From contig NC_090967.1 in the NCBI RefSeq assembly GCF_040807025.1, forward strand, positions 618,001 through 682,000: 64,000 bases of DNA. The letters are read 5' to 3'. The DNA comes from Struthio camelus (taxonomy: Eukaryota > Chordata > Aves > Struthioniformes > Struthionidae). A program made the translations under genes and the position numbers. Below the pieces are notes generated by a model. It did not search any database and was not told where the DNA came from. It was given only the letters and a program-made list of their open reading frames with translations. Below, in pieces: positions 47,801 to 64,000 of the stretch; position 1 is the stretch's first letter, and each line of letters opens with the position of its first letter.

Positions 47801-48883
47801 TGGGAAGAGGGATTTTGCTGCTTGCTCCTCCCCAGCTTTTTCCCCATGCAAGAGCTCCCTTACACCCTCAGATGCCTAGCAGCTCCCATCTGCCCTTTCT
47901 ACCCCACCTCTCAGCAGCAGGCCTGGATAGCGCAGGATGTTTGCATGAAGACACTGCTCTCCTCCTGCTCACCGCTGCTAGCCTGAGGAGGAGGTGCGTG
48001 CAGCGGTCCTGGAACAACACACTTCCTTCCTAGGGCACCCAAAAATATCTCTGCAAAAGTCACAGGCAGGGGCTCAAGTGCCTCCTTCTAAGGAGCCTGG
48101 GAACATTGTTCTACTTCACATCAGGAAGCCTTCTGGTGGGACCAACTTTTGCATGTTTCCTCTACCAAAGGGAAAGCTTTTCAGCCAAGAGACCCTTAAA
48201 ATAAACACTATTGACTCAAAGAGCAGAGACGTCACAGAGGAGGGAGAACAGCATCCAGAGGCTGCTGCAAAAGGCCTCGTTCACAGACCAACACACTAAG
48301 CGCTGCGTAGGCGGGTCTTTAGCCAGAAGCAGCATGGAGCAGGACAGGGACAGCCAGCTGAGCACACCTGAGAGGAGACTTCTCCAGCCCCTTCCCAGGC
48401 TAGCCCGCTGCCTGGAGGTCCCCGAGCTGCCTTCCTGCGGGTTAGTCTCCGCTCCACCAGCCCCTGCGTCCCCCCTTCTGCCCCCAGGGCTCAGCGAGGG
48501 GAAGGTCAGCCAGGCGGCCCTCACCGGGCTGTCAGGCAGGGGCACCGCCGGGCCCCCGGGGCAGCCGCGTCGCAGCGCGGCTCGCCCAGCCCGTCCCCGC
48601 AGCCGGCGCGGCCCCGGCGGAGCGGCCCGCGGGGCAGCCCGAGCGGGCGCTGCGGCCGCAGGGGAGTGGGAGGGGCGCGGGAGGGACCCCCCGCTGAGCG
48701 GGAACCGGACGACCAATGAGGACGAGGGGCGTGCGCGTGGAACGGGCGCAAGGAGCCAATGGGGAGAGCCGCGGCACGGTGCAGCCGCACGCGCGCCGCC
48801 GGCCCCGCCCCCTACTCACCGTTCGGCGGCGACGGCGCGGCGGTCAGCAGCAGCGCCGCCAGGAGCCCGAGCAGCCGCCCCAT
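44866..48883 (-). CDS. TVA (CD320-like): Tva / CD320-like receptor with one LDLa module
   Basis: CD320 is the membrane receptor for transcobalamin-bound vitamin B12; its avian form Tva is also known as the entry receptor of subgroup A avian leukosis virus. Coding exons are 48,820-48,883, 47,394-47,612, 45,372-45,449 and 44,866-45,011, all phase 1, giving 168 residues. A signal peptide (MGRLLGLLAALLLTAAP) leads into a single LDL-receptor class A module with six cysteines at 27, 34, 40, 47, 53 and 62, containing REWLCDGHPDCD and a calcium-type DE pair. A Ser/Thr-rich stalk with N-D-S and N-C-S sequons follows. The membrane segment is about 114-135 (MWMMLIAV...VGYVAAW), then a short tail (HSKAKSGFDNFSLE...QSNTFS) matching quail and chicken Tva. 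Human CD320 has two LDLa modules. It sits beside NDUFA7 as CD320 does in human. A donor three bases after the stop implies a spliced 3' UTR. Confidence 0.9.
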
Positions 48884-49330
48884 CCCGCCCGCCCGCCCAC
48901 GTGTGCGCCCTGCTGCGGCCCCGCGCCTCTATAAAGCGGGCCGGGAGAGAGCAGGGCGCATGCGCGCGGGGAGCCGCCTCGACCAATGGGCTGCCCGAGA
49001 GGGCGGGCGAGCCGGCTGCACGCGCCGTGACGCGGCCTGCAGGGGACCCCTCCCCCCACCTCGCGCCCGACCGTTAACGGCCGCTCGCCGCCCCCTCCCC
49101 TGCCCGAGCGGCCGTCGCCGGGCCAGCGGCTCTCCGCGGGCGGTGCCGCGGGCCCCGGGGCGCTCCGGAGCCTCCCCCGGGGCCGGCCGGTCTCCTCACG
49201 GGGGGCGCTGGGCGGCCAGGGCACGTCCGCTTGTCGGGAGCGGTCTGACAAGGCAGGTCCCGTCGCCCCTCGGACGGACCGAGCCTGAGGGGCTCTCCGT
49301 GCCGCCCCCGGCTCTCCTACAGAGCTTCGG
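48884..49330 (-). promoter_or_regulatory. Tva CpG-island promoter
   Basis: This CpG-rich region lies upstream of the - strand start codon. It carries an E-box CACGTG at 48,898-48,903, a perfect NRF1-type palindrome GCGCATGCGC at 48,956-48,965, and a CCAAT at about 48,983. The island continues into intron 1 (48,560-48,820), which has two more CCAAT sequences. The TATAAA at 48,931 reads in the opposite direction and is probably not used by Tva. Confidence 0.6.
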
Positions 49331-50490
49331 AGAGAAAAAGCACCGCGGCAAAATCAGTGCCATTTTCTTGCTTGTTGCCATCGGTGACTAGATAAAATCT
49401 ATCACTAGGGCTTTACAGGAAGGCAGCCAGGTTTCTTGGTGGAAACGCACTGCTTGTCAAATAGGATCATTTATGTAAAACAAGCTTTCCCCAATTACAG
49501 CTTTTTGCAAATTATTTGGCTCCTGCCAGCCTTTTAATTAGCATTCGCTGCACAGTTGAGTTAGATCTACTTTTGTCTCTACTCTCCAAATGAGATTTTT
49601 TAGGCTTTATTGGTTGGCCCTGCTGAGGCAGCGGGATAAAAACCTAAGCGCTGCTTTCAGTCAGCTGACTCTGCAAGGACTGAGTATAAACTGTGCAACA
49701 CTCCTGCTGCATCTTCCAAAAGCTGCAGGAGAACAGACATCCTCGAGCAGTTCCCTGAGAAACAATCAGTGTAGCTCATTGTAATAGCCTGAGCCCTGTA
49801 GCATGAGCCCCAACAACCTGTTGTCAGTAGGATGGACAGGACTAATGTACTCTGTAACTGAAGAGTATGTATTTGTAGCAGGCTAGGCTGACCAGGATAC
49901 TGGGCACTTGAAGTGTGAGTCTAGAATAGTCTTTAGCAGTGATTGACTTTCACTTTTAACAACCATAGGGAGAAGAAGTGCCTGGATTCCCCTGCACTAG
50001 CAGCTATTAAGTATCAAATACATTTGGAGGACGTACATACGGCATGGAATGAAGCAGGCTTTATAGCAACATCTGTATCCAACCATTCTTCTTAAATAGC
50101 AGCCTTAAAGAGGTAATGTCAGAACAAACTAAGACTAAAACTGGTCATTTCACTTTGAGGTCGCTGGGAAATGAGTATTTCTAGACTGAGTGCCGTATCC
50201 TATTTGACTGATGTCTTTTACCAATAAAGCAGAGTATCAGGTCCTTTTGGGCTAAGGCACGTTTTGCTCAACTCTGTCCTTAAGTGATATTCTAACTGTA
50301 TTTAGGGGTCTTACCTTGGATTAGTTATCATCACATACAATTAACTTGCAAATCCTCTGAGCCAAAGCTCAAAATGGTATACTATGTTGCTACTCCCTCA
50401 AGAAAACACGTTTATGCTAAAGGTAATATTAAAAATAAGTAATTTGTGTAATTCCAATAGAACAGACAAAATGGGGAACATCACAGCTTT
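49331..50490. other. Intergenic: Tva promoter to NDUFA7 3' end
   Basis: The sequence is AT-richer with no open frame of note. No named repeat is seen. Confidence 0.4.
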
Positions 50491-50649
50491 AAATATATTT
50501 ATTAGTCATGCACCAGCAAAACTAGGATAAATTCAATACAGACAGCATCATGGTAGCTAAATCCAATGTGGGCTTCCAAATTAGAGTTCATTAAAAAGCA
50601 GCACTATGACCTGTACAATCAGTACCTCCAGCCTCATTGTATTTATTTC
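50491..50649 (-). terminator. NDUFA7 3' UTR and polyadenylation signal
   Basis: On the - strand AATAAA (TTTATT at 50,498-50,503 on the + strand) lies about 150 bases after the stop codon. A second TTTATT at 50,642 is only a few bases past the stop and is unlikely to be used. Confidence 0.6.
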
Positions 50650-51882
50650 TCACAAATAAGGCTGGTCTTTTGAAAGCTCCCACTTCTTAAGTGCTGGCCC
50701 TGGTGTCACTGGTTTTTTCTCAGCTGTTGTCACTGCAGACCCTGAACTGGGATAGAGGAAGGAAGAGAGAGGTGACTAGGTTTTAATAACAGCTTATAAA
50801 GAACATTCAGATTTCATCAGGTGTACAGGTTTTATTATTCCTAGAGAGTTTAGGTAAGTCCACTTTCAACCAACTTGCTTACTTATTCAAGAGGAGATAC
50901 AGAAATAAAGAATTAGTTCAGTATTCTACTAACCTAAATACAAAAACTATTTTTTGGAAGAGTCCTATATTTTTAGGGATCATCCAGGCACATCAAACTA
51001 AGCTCAACCCTGCCTAGCTTACATAGTCACAGCTATAAAACTGCAGGACAGACTAGGTTAGACCTACCTGCCAGCTTGAGCCCCTGCAGCAAGGGTTTTC
51101 TGTGCTGACGTGACAACAATTGGCGGAAAAGCCTCCCTGCGTCCATCACGGGTGCAATAATAGTTATTTGCAAACTTGTGACTGGGACCCACTGGGAGCC
51201 GAGGTGGTGGCTGGGTTCTAGACAGCAAATGTTTTAAGAACTTCAGCACATTAGTTTTGTTAAATAAGTCCCCGTGTTAACATGAAAACGGAACGCAACC
51301 ACTGCAGCGCTGTGCACTGGCCAGCCTGCAGTCACATCAGTTTTTGCAACAGCCAAATGAGTCTGATACGAATGCAGTCATGTTAAAAATGCAGAGCTGG
51401 GAAATAAGAGACCCCTTTCCCACATCTCTGCAGTGACTGAACCCCAAAGCTAAGGGGACAACCTCCTCTCTTCCTCGAGGGCAGAAACAAGCGTTCCTGG
51501 TTAAGAGAGGGGCTGCGGTGCCAGGAAACGCTTGTTGCCCCCTCCCCGGTTTGGGGAAAGAAAGCAGGGAGCAGCGCTAAGGTTTGGCCACCAGCTTCGC
51601 GACGGGGCCGGGGCAGAGGCGGGCGGCAGGGAGCCGCCGCCGCCGCCGCCCACCCTTTACCTCTTGGAGATCTCGGTGTAGCGCAGCGCCAGCTTGGCCT
51701 GGAGGTCCCGCTGCAAGACAAGGCGAGAGCGGCTCAGGGGGGAGCGGGGATGCGCAGCGCCGAGCGCCTCAGGGCGGCGGGGCCCGCCGAGACCCCGCTC
51801 CCGCAGCGCCGGGGGCCGGGCCCGCCCTTACCCCCGCCGCGAAGTTGCGGAGCCGCTGGATGATGCGAGTGGCCGTCGCCAT
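50650..51882 (-). CDS. NDUFA7: NADH dehydrogenase 1 alpha subcomplex subunit 7
   Basis: NDUFA7 (B14.5a) is an accessory subunit of mitochondrial respiratory complex I on the matrix side. Coding exons are 51,832-51,882, 51,661-51,710, 51,068-51,217 and 50,650-50,746; junctions are GT/AG and phases close to 115 residues (human 113). The product starts [17 protein letters not shown], followed by [37 protein letters not shown] and a C-terminus ending [12 protein letters not shown]; each block lines up with human NDUFA7. The variable stretch around residues 75-95 ([18 protein letters not shown]) is also the variable part in mammals. It is divergently paired with RPS28 across a short shared promoter. 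Confidence 0.95.
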
Positions 51883-52044
51883 CTCGGCCGCCGTAAAGGG
51901 CAGGGCGGGACGGGGCGGGGCGGAGCGGGATGCGGCGCGGGCGGTGCCGGGAAGGCGCGCGGGGCACGCCGGGTCTCGCGAGACGTGGCGCCTTATAAGG
52001 GCGGGCGGGGCGGGGCGGCGCCCTCTCCAGGCCGCGGAGCCGCC
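51883..52044. promoter_or_regulatory. NDUFA7/RPS28 bidirectional promoter
   Basis: Only 162 bp separates the two start codons. It holds TCTCGCGAGA at 51,974-51,983, the palindrome known to be bound by BANP in CpG-island promoters of housekeeping genes. It also has several GGGCGG GC-boxes and a CCTTATAAGG at 51,991-52,000. A pyrimidine tract, CCCTCTCC at about 52,021-52,028, sits where the RPS28 cap site would be and fits the 5' TOP rule of ribosomal-protein mRNAs. Confidence 0.75.
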
Positions 52045-52398
<354 letters not shown>

Positions 52399-52770
52399 GC
52401 TGCCGGTGAGTCCCGCCCTCCCGGCGGCGGCCCCGGCCCGGCCCGGGGCCTGCTGGGGCTGCCTGGCCCGGGACTCGAGCGCCGGCGGCTCCCGCGCGGG
52501 AGGCTGGGCCCTGACGCTCCTCAGGCCTCGCCCAGGTCACAAGTAACGCGAAACGCTCACTTGTGTTTACCTCTTTTACCCCTCTGAACCGTTCGGAGCG
52601 GCAGCTCTAGAGTCGAAGTGACACAGGTTCCCCTGTTTTCTTCTCAGATGATGAAAGCCCTATTGCGTTTGCTCAGAGCTGCTACTTGTCATCTACTCGA
52701 CCAAGCGTGGATCACAGAAGAGGAGGATGGTGTTTGGGGTTGATACAATAAAGTGTTTTTTTTTCCAATA
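52399..52770 (+). terminator. RPS28 3' UTR with an intron and polyadenylation signal
   Basis: The exon ends at 52,405 with GTGAGT. A good acceptor (CTTTTTT-like CCCTGTTTTCTTCTCAG) opens the last exon at 52,648. AATAAA is at 52,747-52,752, so the mRNA would end near 52,770. Confidence 0.8.
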
Positions 52771-54600
52771 GTATTTTGTCTAGTTCTCAGTTATTGAACA
52801 TGTCAGTGTTGTGGCTTGTCTCAGTGCTCATGCATCTGCCTTCTGTAGTTGCATTCGGCAGAGGGACGAAGCCCAGTCTGCTTATTACAGGGGTTACACT
52901 TACCCTTTTTGGATAAAATGATATTGCTGTGTTTTTGTATTTTGTATTAAGCTGCCTTTTACAGCAAAAACAACTAGCTTTATCTTGGTTATGATGACCT
53001 TTATTTTGACCTTTCTGATAAATATTTCCCTCTATATAACCACTGAAATGACACTGTTAAGCTTCCTGGACCTTCTTGGAATTTAACTGCTTTTCGAAGT
53101 CATACTTTGGAGTGGCTTGCATGGCAGTTGCCTGCTGCTTCTGTTTTACTGTGGTCAGTGAGCTATTCTATAAATGTTACTATAAATATAACTACTTGCT
53201 ATTTTTCCTGGCAGTCACCCACAGATAGTGTTTGCCCCCCTTAAAGGAGCTAGTAAATTGATCTCATTTATTTTTGTCCTCAACTTTCCCTTCTGCCACA
53301 ACATCAAGTAGAAAGGTTTATTGTCCTAGGGCATTATGTAAGGGTAGAGATGAGACTGAAAGGATTAGAAGCGAGACTGAAAACTGCTATGATACAGGGA
53401 GGTGCTGGCTTGTAAGCACTTTATTTGTCCCTGTGGTGGAATGGGCATTTTCTGTCAGTTGAGAGTGATACCGGTTTGTGATGAGTTTGAACCGAGTGAG
53501 GAGGTCTGTGGCTCCTGATCCGGCTGCCTTAATGGTACATTGGTCCTTTTGGCAGAATGTTCTTGCTCCTTGAATGTGCTTCACTTAAGGCACTTTACTG
53601 GCAGGTGGGAATGAAGAATCTTAAAGCTGAGGAGGGCACCTCTGGAAGAGATGCTCAAATCACTGCAGCAGGTAGTGAGCATTGTTTATGAGCGTTTGTG
53701 CCTTTTTCCCTCCTGAGGGCATGTGTGGTGTGCTTTGAGCCAGGCCTATGTGCAGTCTTAGATGGATTTTGTACTCTGGAGCAAGCCCTTGTCTGGAGTG
53801 TGCTTGTGCTGTTGCTTGATCTGCTTTTGTTTCCTCTTTGGTTTAGAGTTTGAGCATAGGGTGAATCTGTGTTCTCATGGTTTCTGTGATACAGCAGAGC
53901 ATTCAAGAATAAGCCATAGGGGTAGGGAGAAGATGTCCACCTTGGGAGTTTACTTTTCCAGCTGCTGTTTGTTTGCAGCACAGCTTGGGCAGGGACCAAA
54001 GAGGGTGTGTGCTTGTGACAGGCCAGCAATGCTTGGCCAAACAGCTATGACAGGTGCAGTGTGTGCTGAGTGACCAAGATGCAAGGGATCAGCTGTGATT
54101 CAGGGCTGGGATGGAGGTAAATTAGTAGTGGGGGTGGCTCAGAGCAACTGTAGCCCTGCCCAAATATCTCTTTCTGGTCAGCGGGCTCCCCAGCCAAATG
54201 AGGAGGGAGGTGACCTTGCATCCCCTCTCCCATCCAGATGATTGCTCTGTAATGATGCTGATTAACAATATCAGAGCACCAAAACAAACCAAGGGTAGCA
54301 GGGGGCTACATTTCGTCCCAGCATCGTTTTGTCCTATCAAACCATGATACAGGCCAGAAAACACCACCTCGTGATATCTCAATCCTGTTTCTGACTCTGA
54401 GGTTAATTCGGCTAGAAGAAGACAAGAGCAACAGATATGGTCAACTTGCAAGAAATGAATTGAAACACGGTGGCAACATGTTGTGCCCAGCAAAAGTTGT
54501 GCCCAGGCTGTCCCTCTGCTGAAGATGTGCTGGGTGCTTCAGTTTGACCCAGACAAGGAGGCAGGAGACTGCTGATGGTCACTGCGGTGTAATATTTCAA
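52771..54600. other. Intergenic between RPS28 and KANK3 3' ends
   Basis: The sequence is of moderate GC content without a plausible gene or named repeat. Short open frames (up to 124 codons at 53,655-54,029, - strand) show no family features. Confidence 0.4.
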
Positions 54601-56537
54601 AATAATTTTACTTTAAATTTTATTTGTATCTTAAAAATAAACATCAATATTTAAAATATCAGTAAACAAACCTGTGAAACCAAAGCAGTGAATATGAATT
54701 ACATACAGAGCAGTGTACTAGGGAGTTGCTGTGAGCATCTTATAGTAACTTCAGTGCAAAGCTGAAACAGGTCCATGGCAAGAATAGCAGGGTGTTGCCC
54801 AGAACAAGTTTGGGGTGTATTTCCCAGCTTATAGCATGGCTCAGACCAGGTCCGTGTGGTGCAAAAGCGATGGCAGAGAGGAAGATGGGCCAAGGAACAG
54901 AAATGGGGGCTGGGGCACCGCTTTCCTTGTTTGCGAAGGATTCTGAGAGCAGAGCCTGCTTCACATGCAAAAGCCTTTTATTCTCCAGTCCTTTAGTGCT
55001 TATCTTGTGTGTTCCCACCTGGCTTGCTGCACAAACATGCACAGACACAAACGCATAGTTTTACGTACACATCCATCTTCACAGGCCCTAGGCTTTCTCT
55101 GAGCAATTTTGGCTCTTCTTTCCCATCTTTTTCCTGGAGCTATCCTCAGCCACTCTCTTCCCCCTTGAGAAGGAAAGTGGGCAGAAAGAGACTTATTCGT
55201 TGGCTCCAGTTGCCTTCACAGTAGGTAAGAGCTTAGAATGGGCAATGTTTACAAGGTAATTTCTGTCTCCCTCTGGAGGTGGTCCCTGCTCCCAATGTGG
55301 GGTATGGGCTGTGCCCGGTCTCGCACTCTGTGTGAATTCACGGCTGGTGGCCCCCCTTCTGTCAGCATGGTGACTGAAGACCCCAAGCGGCCAGAAGTTT
55401 TGCTCCTGTTGAGCAAAGCAGAACACTGACTATTTTGATGAACTGTGTTCTTTTGACTAAGCAATATAATTTCTTCGTTTGTGTGCACGTGTTAGGGAAA
55501 ATTCAGATGTCAGCTGGGGAAGGAAAGGCCAGAAGAAAAGAGAGCAAGTATTTGAGTTTGGAAATGCTCCCAGTATACTTCTAAAGCAGTGTTAATCAGC
55601 TACCTTGTGTCCCTTCTGTCAACAAGTGGGGCTCGCCTGCTGAGCTTTGTCTTCCCTAGCTGGCACTGTGCAGCAGGGTTCAGGACCCAGCCAGGTTCCT
55701 GGCCCACAGAAGGGATGGAAACCAGGAGGAATTCAAGCAGGAAATCTGGTGAGATCTTGCACTTCTCTTCCCTGGCAAAAATGCTTGGTTTGGGCTCTTC
55801 CTTTTGGCTTTAGCTGGGAGGGTTTCATATTCGATCTCCCATTTAAAAACACTGAAACTTGCAAGTTTTTCATTCCTTTTGAGGGAAGAAAAGACAATAA
55901 AAGCATGTTCTGCCAGGTCTGGTGACAGATTTACTAACAGGGCTTGTAGCTGCCAGGGGCTGGAAGACACGCTGGCTTGCTTCAGAGGCGCTGTCAGGTG
56001 GAAGGGAGGGAAGTGCTGGATGCAGTCTCTGGTTCTGTGTCCTCTCCTGGCTGCCGAGCTGATGTTCATCCTCTCGCAGCCTTGCTTCCCTGCGCTGGCT
56101 CTGCTGCATTCCCTGAGCTGCTGGGAGCTTGCTGAGAGCAGAAACCATGCGGTGTTTCGGCTGGGTTTGTTTTCTGTTGTTTCAGTGACTTGCAGAGGGC
56201 TCTGTGCCTGGACGCTGGACTGATGGGGACCAGATGGGGACCTGGGTTTCCTACCCCAAGGTCACTTGATACTTGGCTCTCCTCGGTCACTTGATACTTG
56301 GCTCTCCTCTGTCACTTTGTTGAAGGAGGTGGCAGCGCAGGCTGCTCCCCTCAGCAGATGCAGGCGAGTGAGCCTGAGGGATGATGCCTGCTCTGTTGAC
56401 AGAATAAAAACGTCTGCAGCCTCAGAGAGTGATACAGCACACAAAGGAGTGGCAGGAGGGGGACATAAATTACAGCCCAGCACTGACGGAGGCTGGCTTG
56501 GCACATGGCTGGACCCTGGCTGGATCTGAAGGTTGCT
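54601..56537 (-). other. Probable long KANK3 3' UTR
   Basis: On the - strand, downstream of the KANK3 stop, AATAAA signals (TTTATT on the + strand) lie near 54,968 and 54,619. The second sits in a strongly AT-rich stretch (54,598-54,690) that looks like the end of a transcription unit. No coding signal is present. The UTR extent is inference. Confidence 0.35.
56261..56309. repeat. 25-bp tandem duplication
   Basis: GTCACTTGATACTTGGCTCT followed by CCTCG is immediately repeated, followed by a third partial GTCACTT. It is very recent by its lack of differences. Confidence 0.9.
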
Positions 56538-63381
<6,844 letters not shown>

Positions 63382-64000
63382 CTTCTCCCTGGGGACGCCA
63401 ACGCCACCAACCAGGGCACCATCAACCTGAAACGACACAGGGTCCCAGTTCTGCAAAACCTTGTAAATCGGACCAGCACCAGCTGGTGAGCCCCATCTGA
63501 CCAGCATGACCCGGGTGCCCAAACTGCAAGCCTAGGGAGCATCCCCATGGGACACGGGCTCGCCTCTCCCCAGCCATCAGCCAGGCACCGGGTGTCTCTC
63601 TGCCTCCATCTCAAGTCTGCGAGATTTGTCCCAGCTCCCAAAAGCCTCTGGTGCACCTGCTGCTGGGTGGCTCGAGCAGCGGGGCTCAGCGCGGAGAGCT
63701 CTGCTTGCCGGCCAGCTTCCTGGGCGGGTTAGCATCGAACTGTCTGTGAGGCTGAGGATTGTTTGTACATTTAAGGAACGTTTCGGAGTCTAGTCTGGGA
63801 CGGCTGAGGCCGCCTGGGCTTCAGATCAGAGGAGGCGCTGCCAGCTCTGAGCGAGCAAAGTCATGAGTCAGAGCTCAGGAGAACGGGCTGAAATAACGAG
63901 GCTGTCGCGGGCGCCGAGCTCGCCGGGCGGCTGAGCCTTTACAGACACGATTCTCAGCAGAGAAATCTGCTTTGGAAAAGAAAACAAGAGCTCTTGCAAA
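63382..64000 (-). other. KANK3 5' UTR exon part and upstream intron
   Basis: On the - strand an acceptor (CGTTTCAG) at 63,427 would open the first coding exon at 63,426, leaving 45 bases of 5' UTR before the start codon. An upstream non-coding exon is therefore expected. The rest shows no coding signal. ATGAGTCA, an AP-1 type site, is at about 63,863. Confidence 0.45.

Noticed and set aside
48211-49391. Long + strand open frames over the Tva CpG island
   Set aside because: They are rich in Arg/Pro/Gly/Ala with no domain. CpG islands have few stop codons in any frame.

Overview
This window is a piece of a bird genome. It carries CR1 LINEs with the avian 3' tail of ATTCTGTG-type repeats and compact GC-rich genes with short introns. 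It also has a single-LDLa-module receptor of the avian Tva type, and an ADMP gene, which placental mammals lack. Gene order on the right (CD320-like/Tva, NDUFA7, RPS28, KANK3, with orientations -,-,+,-) matches human 19p13.2 as I remember it. That suggests a gene-dense avian microchromosome, but I cannot name the species.

Layout from left to right: (1) 1-10,257 is repeat-rich. A full-length, broken CR1 LINE (+ strand, about 846-5392) sits inside an older CR1 lying on the - strand. A proline-rich exon of a FYB/PRAM1-family adaptor (- strand, 6072-6722) follows, then an internally deleted CR1 copy. (2) 10,258-11,557 is a GC-rich minisatellite of about 33 units of 39/40 bp, ending about 190 bp before the POLE4 start codon. 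(3) POLE4 (+, four exons, 11,749-14,946). (4) Two secreted signalling genes in tandem: a Pinhead-type double cystine-knot gene (+, seven exons, 16,596-28,778) and ADMP, a BMP-family ligand (+, five exons, 31,042-33,968). (5) A Kv8.2/KCNV2-like silent potassium-channel subunit (-, two exons, 37,137-41,173). (6) Tva/CD320-like receptor (-, four coding exons, 44,866-48,883). (7) NDUFA7 (-) and RPS28 (+), head to head across about 160 bp. (8) KANK3 (-, ten coding exons, 56,538-63,381), tail to tail with RPS28.

The exon coordinates were worked out by hand from open frames, GT/AG sites and phase. For each gene listed as multi-exon the phases close and give a protein of the expected family length. 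The POLE4, NDUFA7, RPS28 and KANK3 calls are housekeeping or conserved genes with strong family matches. The most interesting block is Pinhead plus ADMP: two interacting embryonic patterning ligands that have stayed adjacent and in the same orientation, with about 2 kb between them. That gap contains an AT-rich stretch full of homeodomain-, SOX- and FOX-like motifs. I saw no endogenous retrovirus, LTR element, Polinton, CRISPR array or tRNA.
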